DNA from: JAXMAO01 sp046350375
GTDB taxonomy: Bacteria; Planctomycetota; Phycisphaerae; UBA1845; UTPLA1
Length of the DNA: 64,000 bases
Reading direction: 5' to 3'
Assembly (NCBI GenBank): GCA_046350375.1
Contig: JAXMAO010000002.1
Location: 62,001-126,000, forward strand
In this document: in pieces, positions 1 to 8,144 of the stretch
How positions within the stretch are numbered: the first letter of the stretch is position 1
Layout of the letters: the number at the start of each line of letters is the position of its first letter
The notes under the pieces: model-generated
Told to the model about the DNA's origin: nothing
Database searches by the model: none
Seen by the model: only the letters and a program-made list of their open reading frames with translations
Made by a program: the position numbers and the translations under genes

Positions 1-1735
1 CCCGAGGCATGGACGATGGCGGCGGTCAGCCCGGCCAGCCGGGCGTGGTGCAGGAAGACGCTGTTGAGCACCTGCCGCCCCTGCGGCTGAAGTCCGAAGC
101 TGATGTTTGAGACGCCCAGCACGGTGCCGCACTCGGGCATGGCGCGGGTGACCATCTCGATGCCGCGGATGGTTTCGGCGCCGAGCCCGCGGTCGGCCTG
201 TCGCCGGTGGTGACGGGGAAGGTGAGGAAGTCGAAGAGAATGTCGCCGGGCGACAGGCCGTGGGTGTGGACGGCGAGGTCGAAGATGCGCCTCGCGATGG
301 CGAGCTTGCGTTCGGCGGTCTTGCCCATGGCCTCGACCGGGTCTTCGTCGATGGTGAGCGCGACGGCGGCGGCGCCATATGTGCGCGCCAGGGCGCAGAC
401 GCGGGCGAGCTTCTCGGGCCCGTCCTCGAGGTTCATGCTGTTGATGATCGACTTGCCGCCGGCCAGTTGCAGGGCGGCCTCCAGGACGTCGAGCTGGGTG
501 CTGTCGATCATGAGGGGCAGCTTGACCTCGGTGGCCAGGCGGCGGACGACGGCCTGCATGTCGGGCACGCCGTCGCGCCCGACGTAGTCGACGCAGACGT
601 CGAGCACGTGCGAGCCTTCCTGCTGCTGTTCGAGGGCGGTGTGGACGATCTCGTCGAGGTTCTGCTCCAGCAGCAGGCGCTTGAATTTGCGGCTGCCGTT
701 GGTGTTGCAGCGCTCGCCGACGATGAGAAAGCTGTTGTCCTGGCGCAGCTCGGCGGCCTGGTAGACGCTGGAAACCATTGGCACGGCGCTGGGCGTGCGC
801 GGCTTGGGCGTGCGACCCCAGACGGCGTCGACCACGGCGGCCAGGTGTTCGGGCGTGGTGCCGCAGCAGCCGCCGACGAGATTGACGCCGTCGACATCGA
901 CGAACTCGCGCAGCCAGCGGGCCAGCTCGGCGGGGGTGAGGGTGTAGTGCGGGCGGCCGTCGACCAGTTGCGGCAGGCCGGCGTTGGGCACGACGCTGAC
1001 GTAGCGGCGGGACGCGCCGCACAGGTAGCGGACGTGTTCGCTCATTTCGGCCGGGCCGGTGGCGCAGTTCAGGCCGATGACCTGCACCTGCGGATAGGCC
1101 TCGATGGCGACGCGGGCGGCGGCGATGTCGGTGCCGACGAGCATGGCGCCGGTGGTTTCGATGGTGACCTGGACGATGAGCGGGACGGCGCGGCGTTTTT
1201 CCGCCATCGCCCGAGTGGCGCCGCAGATGGCGGTCTTGGCCTGGAGGATGTCCTGGCAGGTCTCGATGCTCAGCGCGTCGACGCCGCCGTCGAGCAGGCC
1301 GCGGGCCTGTTCGGCGTAGCTGTCTTCCAGAACGGCGAAGGTGGTGTGGCCGAGCGAAGGCAGCTTGGTGCCGGGGCCCATCGATCCGAGCACGAAGCGC
1401 GGGCGGTCGGAGGTCGAGAAGCCGTCGGCGGCGCGGCGGGCAAGCCGGGCGGCGGTGCGGTTCAACTCGTAGGTGCGCTCGACCAGGCCGAACTCGGCGA
1501 AGACGACCTTGTTGGCGCCGAAGGTGTTAGTCTCGACGGCGTCGCAGCCGACGCGCAGGAAGCTGGCGTGGATCTCCTCGACCACGTCGCCGCGCGAGAT
1601 GAGCAGGGCCTCGGGACAGTTTTCGTGGCCATGGAAGTCGGAGAGCGGCAGGTTGCGGGCGTAGATGCTGGTGCCGGCGGCGCCGTCTTCGACGACTACC
1701 CGCTGCGACAGCAGTTTGAGGAACGGCGAATCCAC
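1..1735 (-). CDS. metH: Cobalamin-dependent methionine synthase, N-terminal part, frameshifted and cut by the window edge
   Basis: Transfers a methyl group from methyltetrahydrofolate via cobalamin to homocysteine, giving methionine in the cytoplasm. The homocysteine-binding barrel (about residues 10-310) carries the zinc cysteines in 'GLNCATGP' (near 223) and 'GGCCGTTPEH' (near 290). The pterin-binding domain starts at 'FLIVGERCN' (near 345). Just after 'FPVTTGD' the frame breaks (about 195-206), and the expected continuation ('GTVLGVSNISFGL') resumes in a neighbouring frame to the edge. A single indel therefore separates two parts of one gene. The cobalamin and activation domains would lie beyond the left edge. 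The start is the ATG at 1735. I looked in the 99-bp gap upstream for a cobalamin or SAM riboswitch and saw none. Confidence 0.9.
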
Positions 1736-1834
1736 GCATCACCCGCCGGCCGCGACGCGGGCCGAATCAGGCATGTTAGTCCATCGGATCGCGTTCGCCC
1801 ACCGGCGGCGGCGATCGGCCCGCGCGGCGCGCCG

Positions 1835-2773
1835 TCAGGCCGGGCGCGCGACGACGACCAGGTCATCGGATTGACCGGCGAAGCGCGCCACCGTGGAGAC
1901 GAGGCCGGTCGCCCAGCGCTGCGCGGCCAGGACGCGCCAGCCGAGTCGGCCGGTGGCGAGCGCGGCGAGCCGCGCCGTGCGACGCCCGATATTGGGGCGG
2001 CGGCGGAAGGCGAGTCGCTCGACGCGCCAGCCAGTGCGATCGAGCAGGGCGGCGAGCGTGGTGGGGGAATAGTGGCAGCACTGCCGCGGCAGGTCGTAGC
2101 CGATCCAGAGCGGCCCGGCGAGCCGCGCGAACCAGCCGGCGGAGTTGAAGGCGTTGAGAATGAGCAGGCCGTCGGAAGTCACGTGGCGGCGGAGCGTGGC
2201 GAGCGTGGCGCGCGGCTCGGGCAGGGCGCCGAGGGCGCCGAGCAGCGTGATGAGCTCGAAGCGCTGGTCGGCGAGATCGACGCCGGGAATGGCGCCGCGC
2301 CGCGCGTTCAGGCCGCGGGCGCGACAGGCGTCGACGGCGGCGGCGACCGGGTCGATGCCGAGCGCGGTCCAGCCGGCGCGGGCCATGCGTTCGAGATAGG
2401 CGCCGGCGCCGCAGCCGAGGTCGAGCAGGCGGCGCTGCCCGAAGGGGGCGACGGCGTCCCAGGGGTCGCGCGAGCGGGGCGTCGCGCGGCGGTTGCGGCC
2501 GTAGTCGGGGGCGTGGGCGGCGTAGTCGGCGGGGAAGTAGGCGTCGAGCGCCGCGGGGGCGAGGCGCGGGGCGTTGTAGACCAGGCCGCAGGCGCGGCAG
2601 CGGACGACCGGGAACTCGCCGGCGAATCCGAACTGGTGATCGTGGCCGAGAAAGAGCGGCGCGGGGTCGTCGGCGTCGCAGAGCGGGCAGCCGGGGAGCG
2701 GGTGGAGCTCGACCGGGGGCGCCGGTCGGGCGGGGGCGAGTCCGTGCGCGACGGAGGGGAGCGGGCTGGGCAT
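1835..2773 (-). CDS. Class I SAM-dependent methyltransferase with N-terminal zinc-ribbon-like segment
   Basis: About 312 residues. The N-terminal part has two CxxC pairs ('CPLCDAD' and 'CRACGLV') in the arrangement seen in methyltransferases that act on sugars or small metabolites. The SAM-binding motif 'LLDLGCGAGAYLERM' follows, with a conserved acidic residue in 'LGIDP'. The target is not predictable. I chose the ATG at 2773 because the in-frame extension to 2842 is Arg-rich and unlike the family. A TAGAAT box on this strand at 2834-2829 could be its -10 element. metH follows 99 bp downstream on the same strand, so the two may be co-transcribed. Confidence 0.75.
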   Translation of the reverse strand: MPSPLPSVAHGLAPARPAPPVELHPLPGCPLCDADDPAPLFLGHDHQFGFAGEFPVVRCRACGLVYNAPRLAPAALDAYFPADYAAHAPDYGRNRRATPRSRDPWDAVAPFGQRRLLDLGCGAGAYLERMARAGWTALGIDPVAAAVDACRARGLNARRGAIPGVDLADQRFELITLLGALGALPEPRATLATLRRHVTSDGLLILNAFNSAGWFARLAGPLWIGYDLPRQCCHYSPTTLAALLDRTGWRVERLAFRRRPNIGRRTARLAALATGRLGWRVLAAQRWATGLVSTVARFAGQSDDLVVVARPA

Positions 2774-2839
2774 GGCGGGAGTCTCGTTAATTGCGGACGC
2801 GCGGCAAGTTTGCCCGCGGCGGATACGTATTCTACGGTT

Positions 2840-3002
2840 CAACTGTCCGCAGCAGTGCGGACGCCGGCCGCCGGTGGAGGTCAGTGGGAATCCTCCCGGC
2901 GGGATAGAACGGTGGAGGCGAGGGTTCCCGACGACTCACTGCAAGACTCTCAAAGGGGCCCCGGTCTGGCTGCCTCCTTCAGACCGCGGGCCCCGCTTTT
3001 TT
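2840..3002 (+). ncRNA. Candidate structured small RNA ending in an intrinsic terminator
   Basis: This gap between divergent genes has no plausible protein but has ordered base pairing. There is a hairpin GTCCGCA/TGCGGAC (2845-2851 with 2856-2862). A longer arm is closed by CAGTG (2882-2886) and CACTG (2937-2941), with inner pairs GGGAA/TTCCC and CCTCC/GGAGG. A terminator follows. The terminator loop shows CCTCCTT, complementary to a Shine-Dalgarno sequence. folK has its own likely promoter after the terminator, so an independent RNA is more likely than a folK leader. No convincing promoter for the RNA itself was found. The structure was drawn by eye and matches no RNA family I recognise. Confidence 0.45.
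2955..3002 (+). terminator. Rho-independent terminator
   Basis: Stem GGGGCCC-CGGTCTG (2955-2968) pairs with CAGACCG-GGGCCCC (2980-2986 and 2988-2994), with a single bulged C at 2987. The loop is 11 nt, and six T follow at 2997-3002. The T-run gives the direction as +. Confidence 0.8.
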
Positions 3003-3035
3003 CATGCGCGGCCGATGCGGCGGCGCGAAACCGGA

Positions 3036-3063
3036 TTGAAATTCGGCGCGGCGATCGTATCGT
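3036..3063 (+). promoter_or_regulatory. Likely sigma-70-type promoter of folK
   Basis: TTGAAA at 3036-3041 and TATCGT at 3058-3063 are 16 bp apart. Transcription would begin only a few bases before the ATG at 3074, giving a very short or absent leader. The inference rests on spacing and consensus only. Confidence 0.4.
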
Positions 3064-3073
3064 CTGCGGCGCG

Positions 3074-3574
3074 ATGGATCGAGCCGCGACGATGCACGTG
3101 GCCTACGTCGGCCTGGGGTCGAACCTGGGGCCGCGCGAGAAGAACATTTCCGCGGCGCTGAACGCGCTGGAGCGGACGCGCGGCATCGTGGTGGAGAAGG
3201 TCTCCAGCCTCTATTCGACCGACCCGGTCGGCGGGCCGGACGACCAGCCGCAGTTCATCAACGCCGCGGCCCGGTTGCGGACGGCGCTCTCGCCGCGGCG
3301 GCTGCTGAGCGTGCTGCAGCAGGTGGAGACGTCGCTCGGCCGGCGGCGCGACGGCGTGCGCTGGGGGCCGCGGACGATCGACCTGGACCTGCTGCTGTAT
3401 GACGACGTCATCCTCGGCGACGACGACCTCACCCTCCCCCATCCGCTGATGCACGAGCGGCGATTCGTGATGCAGCCGCTGGCCGAGATCGCCGCCACGG
3501 TGCGGCATCCGACGCTGGGGCTGACCGCGGCCGAGATTCTGGCCGGGCTGGGTCAGAACCTGCCCGAGGATTGA
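3074..3574 (+). CDS. folK: 2-amino-4-hydroxy-6-hydroxymethyldihydropteridine diphosphokinase
   Basis: Transfers pyrophosphate from ATP to 6-hydroxymethyl-dihydropterin in folate synthesis. The sequence has the family N-terminus 'AYVGLGSNLGPRE', the middle 'STDPVGGPDDQPQFINAA' and the signature 'RWGPRTIDLDLLLYDD' followed by 'LPHPLMHERRFV'. At 166 residues it is full length. An alternative in-frame ATG at 3092 fits the family start equally well. It stands alone here; folE, the first enzyme of the same pathway, is about 29 kb away at 32.8 kb. Confidence 0.92.
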   Translation: MDRAATMHVAYVGLGSNLGPREKNISAALNALERTRGIVVEKVSSLYSTDPVGGPDDQPQFINAAARLRTALSPRRLLSVLQQVETSLGRRRDGVRWGPRTIDLDLLLYDDVILGDDDLTLPHPLMHERRFVMQPLAEIAATVRHPTLGLTAAEILAGLGQNLPED

Positions 3575-3653
3575 TCCGTTCTGGATGCTGGCGGGCGGGT
3601 GAGTGCGGCACAAGCCGGCGCTGCGCGATTGCGGCGCGGCGCGGCCGGCACAC

Positions 3654-3659
3654 TAGAAT
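3654..3659 (+). promoter_or_regulatory. TAGAAT -10-like box before the HAD lipoprotein gene
   Basis: TAGAAT lies 11 nt before the ATG at 3671. A possible TTGCGG -35 is 19 bp upstream, longer than ideal. If used, the mRNA leader would be about 5 nt. The same hexamer precedes several other genes in this window. Confidence 0.35.
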
Positions 3660-3670
3660 GGCCCGCCACG

Positions 3671-4588
3671 ATGCGAACGAAGATCATGCCTGCGGCCTGG
3701 GTGAGCGCGTGCCTGCTGGCGGCCGGGTGCGGCCCGGTGCGGCTGACGCTGGATGACGCGATCGTGTCGCCGCGCGGCACGACGATCCGCTGTTCGGCGA
3801 GCGTGGAGCAGGAGTACTGGGGCGGGCTGCGGACCGACATCAACGGAACGCAGGTGGCGTTCTTCGCCGACGGCCGGCCGCTGGGCAGCGCGGTGACACG
3901 CGGCGGCGCGGCGACCCGCGAGCTGCCGCTGCCGCGCGACGGCGCGGTGCGGATCGAGGCGGAGTGCATCGCGGGCGGTCGGCGGCTGCGCGCCACGGCG
4001 CACGTCTACACGTTCGACCCGCGGCGGGTGATCATCGCGGTCGACATCGACAACACCATTTCGTCGACCGACTACAAGGAGCTGTATCGCAAGCCCGAGG
4101 ACGAGGAGTCGGAGCCGAAGAAAGGCTCGCGCAGGACGCTGGCCCGGCTGAAGAGCGACTATGACATTGCCTATGTCACGGCCCGGCCGCGGCTGGTGCT
4201 CGACAAGACGCGGCAGTGGCTGCACGAGGAGGAGTTCCCCAGCGGGCCGGTGATCTGCGCCCCCGGGCTGCGCGAGGCGCTGCGCCGCACCTCGTTCAAG
4301 CGGCAGGTGCTGACCGAGCTGCGGCAGCGCTGGCCGAACCTGCTGATCGGCATCGGCAACTCGGAGTCGGACGTCGAGGCGTACAGCGAGTGCGACATGC
4401 TGCCGGTGATCGTGTTCGGCAAGCCGTCGCGCGCCGCCGAGCGGATTCACGCCGTGCCGCTGCGACACTGGAAGGACGTGGCGCGGTTCTTCGCCGACAA
4501 CGCGGGCGTGCTGGCGGAACCGGAGCGCCTGCGGCGCCACCTGGCTGAAGATCCGGACCACCGCGCGTTGCGGGCCGAGCGGCGGTGA
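3671..4588 (+). CDS. Lipoprotein with LNS2/lipin-like HAD phosphatase domain
   Basis: 305 residues. A short signal sequence ends in the lipobox 'LLAAGC', so the protein is probably lipid-anchored. After a beta-rich segment of about 110 residues comes a HAD-superfamily domain. It has the nucleophile motif 'AVDIDNT' (DxDxT), motif II in 'AYVTARP', and a late acidic motif 'GIGNSESDVEAY'. This layout resembles the LNS2 domain of lipin/Smp2-type phosphatidate phosphatases, so the substrate may be a phospholipid or another phosphate ester. That is inference. The ATG at 3671 was chosen because it places the signal sequence at the N-terminus. The next gene begins 77 bp later on the same strand. Confidence 0.7.
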   Translation: MRTKIMPAAWVSACLLAAGCGPVRLTLDDAIVSPRGTTIRCSASVEQEYWGGLRTDINGTQVAFFADGRPLGSAVTRGGAATRELPLPRDGAVRIEAECIAGGRRLRATAHVYTFDPRRVIIAVDIDNTISSTDYKELYRKPEDEESEPKKGSRRTLARLKSDYDIAYVTARPRLVLDKTRQWLHEEEFPSGPVICAPGLREALRRTSFKRQVLTELRQRWPNLLIGIGNSESDVEAYSECDMLPVIVFGKPSRAAERIHAVPLRHWKDVARFFADNAGVLAEPERLRRHLAEDPDHRALRAERR

Positions 4589-4665
4589 CGCGCATGCCCC
4601 CTATCGCGGAGCCGATTGCGCCCTAGAATTCCGGCGTTGCGCCGCAAGGCGCGGAGAGGGTTGCC

Positions 4666-6219
4666 ATGTTCACGCCGTTTGCCAACGAACCGTACGTCGA
4701 CTTCACCCAGGACGGGCCGCGACGCCAGATGCTGGCGGCGCTCGAGGCGGTTCGCGGGCAGCTCGGGCGGAGCTATCCGATGCGGATCGGCGGTCAGCGG
4801 GTCGAGTCGGCGGGGGCGATCAAGTCGCTGAACCCGGCCAAGACCAGCGAGGTGGTCGGCCAGGCCGGACGGGCGACGCGCGAGAACGCCGAGCAGGCCC
4901 TGCGGGCGGCGAGCGGCGCGTTTGCCGGCTGGGCGCGGGTGCCGGCCGAGATGCGGGCGCGCTACCTGGCGAAGGCGGCGGCGATCATGCGGCGGCGGAT
5001 TTACGAATTCTCCGCGTGGATGTGTTTCGAGGCGAGCAAGCCGTGGGCCGAGGCGTACGCTGACGCGGCCGAGGCGATCGACTTCCTGGAGTTCTACGCC
5101 CGCGAGGCGGTGCGGCTGGGCGGCCCGCAACCGACGACGCCGTATCCGGGCGAGGCGAACGAGGTGCGCTACCTGCCGCTGGGCGTGGGGGTGGTCATCC
5201 CGCCGTGGAACTTTCCGCTGGCAATCTGCGTGGGCATGACATCGGCGGCGATCGTGACCGGCAACACGGTGGTGCTGAAGCCGTCGAGCCAGACGCCGAT
5301 CATCGCCGCGAAGTTCGTCGAACTGATGGAAGAAGTGAGCCTGCCGCCGGGCGTGCTGAATTTCTGCCCGGGCCCGGGCGGCGACGTGGGCGACACGCTG
5401 GTGGACAGCCCGCTGACGCGGTTCGTGTCGTTCACCGGGTCGCGCGAGGTGGGGGTGCGGGTGTTCGAGCGCGCGGCGCGGGTCGCGCCGGGCCAGCGCT
5501 GGCTGAAGCGGACCGTGCTGGAGATGGGCGGCAAGGACGGCATCGTGGTCGACGAGACGGTGACCGACCTGGAGTCGGCCGCGGTGGCGATCGTGCAGGC
5601 GGCGTTCGGGTTCCAGGGGCAGAAGTGTTCGGCGTGCAGCCGGCTGATCGCGCACGAGCGGGTGTACGACAAGCTGCTGGAGCGCGTGGTGGACCACGCG
5701 CGGCGGATCACCATCGGCAACCCGACCGGCGCGGAGAGCGTGGGCATGGGGGCGGTCATTGACGAGCCGGCGGCGGGCAAGATTCGCGAGTACATCGCGA
5801 TCGGCAAGAGCGAAGGCCGGGCCGTACTGTCAGACGGGGCGGTGCCGGCGGGCGGGACGTATGTTCCGCCGACGATCATCGCCGACGTGAAGCCCAAGGC
5901 GCGCGTCGCGCAGGAGGAGATCTTCGGCCCGGTGCTGGCGGTGATGAAGGCACGCGACTTTGACGAGTGCCTGGCGATCGCGAACGACACGGATTATGGC
6001 CTGACCGGGGCGCTCTTCTCGGCCGACCGGGCGCGGCTGGAGCGGGCGCGGTACGAGTTCCACGTCGGCAACCTCTATTTCAACCGCAAGTGCACCGGGG
6101 CGCTGGTGGACGTGCAGCCGTTCGGCGGCTTCAACATGTCCGGGACGGACAGCAAGGCCGGCGGGCGCGACTATCTGCAATTGTTTCTGCAGGCCAAGAG
6201 CATCTGCGAGCGGCTGTGA
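4666..6219 (+). CDS. pruA: L-glutamate gamma-semialdehyde (1-pyrroline-5-carboxylate) dehydrogenase
   Basis: Oxidises glutamate semialdehyde to glutamate with NAD+, the second step of proline breakdown. 517 residues, normal for the stand-alone enzyme. Aldehyde dehydrogenase motifs are present: 'PPWNFPLAI', the catalytic Glu in 'LEMGGKD' and the nucleophile Cys in 'GQKCSACSR' near residue 320. The last motif and 'FGGFNMSGTDSKAGG' are typical of the P5C branch of the family. Proline dehydrogenase is not in the window. The ATG at 4666 is preceded by GGAGAGGG at good spacing. A TAGAAT box lies at 4624-4629. Confidence 0.85.
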   Translation: MFTPFANEPYVDFTQDGPRRQMLAALEAVRGQLGRSYPMRIGGQRVESAGAIKSLNPAKTSEVVGQAGRATRENAEQALRAASGAFAGWARVPAEMRARYLAKAAAIMRRRIYEFSAWMCFEASKPWAEAYADAAEAIDFLEFYAREAVRLGGPQPTTPYPGEANEVRYLPLGVGVVIPPWNFPLAICVGMTSAAIVTGNTVVLKPSSQTPIIAAKFVELMEEVSLPPGVLNFCPGPGGDVGDTLVDSPLTRFVSFTGSREVGVRVFERAARVAPGQRWLKRTVLEMGGKDGIVVDETVTDLESAAVAIVQAAFGFQGQKCSACSRLIAHERVYDKLLERVVDHARRITIGNPTGAESVGMGAVIDEPAAGKIREYIAIGKSEGRAVLSDGAVPAGGTYVPPTIIADVKPKARVAQEEIFGPVLAVMKARDFDECLAIANDTDYGLTGALFSADRARLERARYEFHVGNLYFNRKCTGALVDVQPFGGFNMSGTDSKAGGRDYLQLFLQAKSICERL

Positions 6220-6272
6220 GCGCGGCGACCGGCGGCGAGAACGGCGAGCTCAGCAGCGGATAGTCCAGCGCG

Positions 6273-6374
6273 TAGGGTGGGTCACCCGCGGTGACCCACC
6301 TTCGCCGAATCGGTGGGTCGCCGCATGTGACCCGCCATCGCCGAAAAAGTGGGTGGCCGCTGCGACCCACCCTA
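6273..6374. repeat. Triple palindrome bounded by TAGGGTGGGT inverted ends
   Basis: Three imperfect hairpins of the type GGTGGGTCNCC...GGTGACCCACC stand in tandem about 38 bp apart, separated by CGCCGAA spacers. The outer ends TAGGGTGGGT (6273-6282) and ACCCACCCTA (6365-6374) are perfect inverted copies of each other. It looks like a REP or MITE-type element after pruA. No protein is encoded. Confidence 0.7.
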
Positions 6375-6391
6375 CTCAGCTTGCCGTCCGC

Positions 6392-6397
6392 TAGAAT
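6392..6397 (+). promoter_or_regulatory. TAGAAT -10-like box before the HAF-repeat gene
   Basis: TAGAAT lies about 60 nt upstream of the ATG at 6459 that is the probable true start of the next gene. No good -35 is seen. Confidence 0.25.
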
Positions 6398-6501
6398 CAA
6401 CAGTGTCCCCAGGGCCATCACAGGGTAACGGGTAAGGACAGATATTGGGACGTTAATCATGCGGAATGCAGCGTGCGATCTAGGGGGGGGGCGGGTGGAG
6501 C

Positions 6502-7656
6502 TTGGCCCTTGTCGTTCTCGCCGAAATCCTCGCGATGGCGATTCCGGTGCGGGCGGCGCATTTGACCACACTGACACAGATAGCCAGCGGTAGCGAGACG
6601 CCGCATCCGACGGCCGTTTCGAATGCCGGGCGCGTCGTGGTTGGCGATGTGAATACGGCGATGGGCCTGGAGGCCTTTCGCTGGACGCCGGCAACGGGCA
6701 CGATCGGTCTCGGGGACTTCCCGGGCGGCAACTTCCAGAGCGAGGCCCGCGGCGTTTCGGCCGACGGCAACATCATCGTCGGGTATGGAGTCGTCGACGC
6801 GGGCGGACAGGGCTTCATGTGGACCGAGGCCAGCGGGATGATCGGCCTGGCGGGCGACTTGCCCCCGCCGAACAGCATGGGAGCGCTGGGCCTCTCCGGC
6901 GATGGGCTGATCGTCGTCGGCAGTCGCCAGACGAGCTCCGCGACCAGCGGCGAGGGCGTGCGCTGGACCGCGCGCGGCGGCGTCATGGCGCTCGGCGGCC
7001 TGCCCGGCGCGACCTCGGACGGAACGACGGCCTGGGCCGCCAACTACGACGGCTCGGTCATTGTGGGAGTCGGCGAACTGCCCAATTACTCCGGGGGCGA
7101 GCCAATGCGCTGGACCGAATCCAACGGCATGGTTGGCCTGGGTCACCTGCCCGGCGTTACAAACCCCAGCGGCATCGCCAGGTCGGTCTCGAACGACGGA
7201 ACCATCATCGTCGGCAATGCCGCCGGACCGCACGGCTCCGAGGCCTTCCGCTGGACACCCGAACTCGGCATGGTCGGCCTGGGCGACCTGCCCGGCGGCA
7301 TCTTCCGCAGCGTCGCCAACGGCATCTCCGGCGACGGCTCGATCATCGTCGGCAACGCCAGCGTTGACGGGCCGCCCGGCTTCCCCGATCCCTACCAAGC
7401 GGCGTTCATTTGGGACCCGGCGCACGGCATGCGGCGCCTGATCGATGTGCTCGCCAGTGAGTACGGTCTGGCGCTACCCGGATGGCAATTGATCAGCGCC
7501 GCTGCCATTTCCAACGACGGGCTGGCGATCGTCGGAGGCGCACAGCCGCCGCAAGGTCCCGTCGTTGCCTACGAAGTCCTCCTCCCCGAACCCGCGACCG
7601 CCGCGCTGCTCGCCCTCGCGACGCTGCTCTTCCGCCGCCGATCACAGACGGCGTAA
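6502..7656 (+). CDS. Secreted HAF-repeat protein with PEP-CTERM tail
   Basis: Extracellular protein of unknown function. After a hydrophobic signal-like start come six or seven repeats of about 50 residues with the pattern 'DG.IIVG', 'EAFRWT', 'GLGDLPGG', typical of the HAF family. The C-terminus is 'LPEPATAALLALATLLFRRR', a PEP motif, a membrane stretch and arginines, which marks it for exosortase processing. No exosortase is in the window. The only start in the uninterrupted frame is TTG 6502. A run of nine G at 6483-6491 hides a better one: with one G fewer, the ATG at 6459 joins the frame and gives a full signal peptide. Confidence 0.75.
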   Translation: MALVVLAEILAMAIPVRAAHLTTLTQIASGSETPHPTAVSNAGRVVVGDVNTAMGLEAFRWTPATGTIGLGDFPGGNFQSEARGVSADGNIIVGYGVVDAGGQGFMWTEASGMIGLAGDLPPPNSMGALGLSGDGLIVVGSRQTSSATSGEGVRWTARGGVMALGGLPGATSDGTTAWAANYDGSVIVGVGELPNYSGGEPMRWTESNGMVGLGHLPGVTNPSGIARSVSNDGTIIVGNAAGPHGSEAFRWTPELGMVGLGDLPGGIFRSVANGISGDGSIIVGNASVDGPPGFPDPYQAAFIWDPAHGMRRLIDVLASEYGLALPGWQLISAAAISNDGLAIVGGAQPPQGPVVAYEVLLPEPATAALLALATLLFRRRSQTA

Positions 7657-7699
7657 ACCGATCTTCGCGCATTCACGGCGGTCGCCGACTGGTCACGTC

Positions 7700-7790
7700 A
7701 GACGAGGACACGGGCTGAAAGCCCGTGCCACCCAGCGGAGAACTTTCGCGACGCTCGCGTGAACAACGCGCTAGCCGCGCGTTGGGCGCC
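7700..7790. repeat. Dispersed palindromic repeat, copy 1
   Basis: Contains CACGGGCT-GAA-AGCCCGTG (7709-7727) followed by a second palindromic part around CGCGTGAACAACGCG. A diverged copy stands at 34518-34600, with the same order of blocks. The whole 7657-8144 gap is repeats of this kind; I see no gene in it. Confidence 0.65.
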
Positions 7791-7811
7791 GCGTAGCGGC
7801 CGCAGGGCAAA

Positions 7812-7878
7812 GCTGGAGCTTTGCCCTACCAGATTGCTGGAGCTTGGCCCTACCAGATTGCTGGAGCTTTACTCTACC
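7812..7878. repeat. Tandem 24-bp repeat, 2.8 copies
   Basis: The unit GCTGGAGCTTNGCCCTACCA plus GATT is repeated with only one to a few changes per copy. The first copy is preceded by GGGCAAA, so it can also fold with GCTTTGCCC. There are no spacers, so it is not a CRISPR array. Confidence 0.7.
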
Positions 7879-7912
7879 GGGAGCGGGCCGGCGCCGGCCG
7901 AGCCATGGAATT

Positions 7913-7931
7913 CACGGGCGGGACGCCCGTG
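7913..7931. repeat. REP-like palindrome
   Basis: CACGGGCG (7913-7920) and CGCCCGTG (7924-7931) form a perfect 8-bp stem with a 3-base loop, followed by CCACC as in copy 1 at 7709. It belongs to the same repeat cluster. Confidence 0.6.
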
Positions 7932-8144
7932 CCACCGTGCAGGCTGAATGCCCGTGCCGCCGGTGCCCAACCGGATTGCTCGAGCTTTGCCCTGCCCGAA
8001 AAACGAATCGGACACACCGGTAGTTGGACGATAGCCGCCGCGGGCGCGGCGCGCACGAAAACAACCGAGCCGGGGAGTGCCCCCGGCCCGGTCTGCGAAA
8101 ACGACCCACCAGATTGATCGATCCGGCGCGGATCGAAATTGTCA

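Noticed and set aside
1736..1834. A cobalamin or SAM riboswitch before metH.
   Set aside because: The gap is too short and shows no B12 box or SAM core.
2955..2994. Minus-strand sequence with GAAGGAGGCAGCCA, like the SRP RNA apical motif.
   Set aside because: The stem arrangement around it is wrong for SRP RNA, and the T-run shows the transcript is on the + strand.
2840..3091. A folate or cobalamin riboswitch ahead of folK.
   Set aside because: No known riboswitch core matches, and a separate promoter lies between the terminator and folK.
260..3574. A continuous 1104-residue open frame on the + strand across metH and the methyltransferase.
   Set aside because: It is antisense to two genes with clear family motifs; only its last 160 residues (folK) are real. 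High GC leaves such frames open.
7812..7878. CRISPR-like tandem repeat.
   Set aside because: Units abut with no unique spacers and there are no cas genes.
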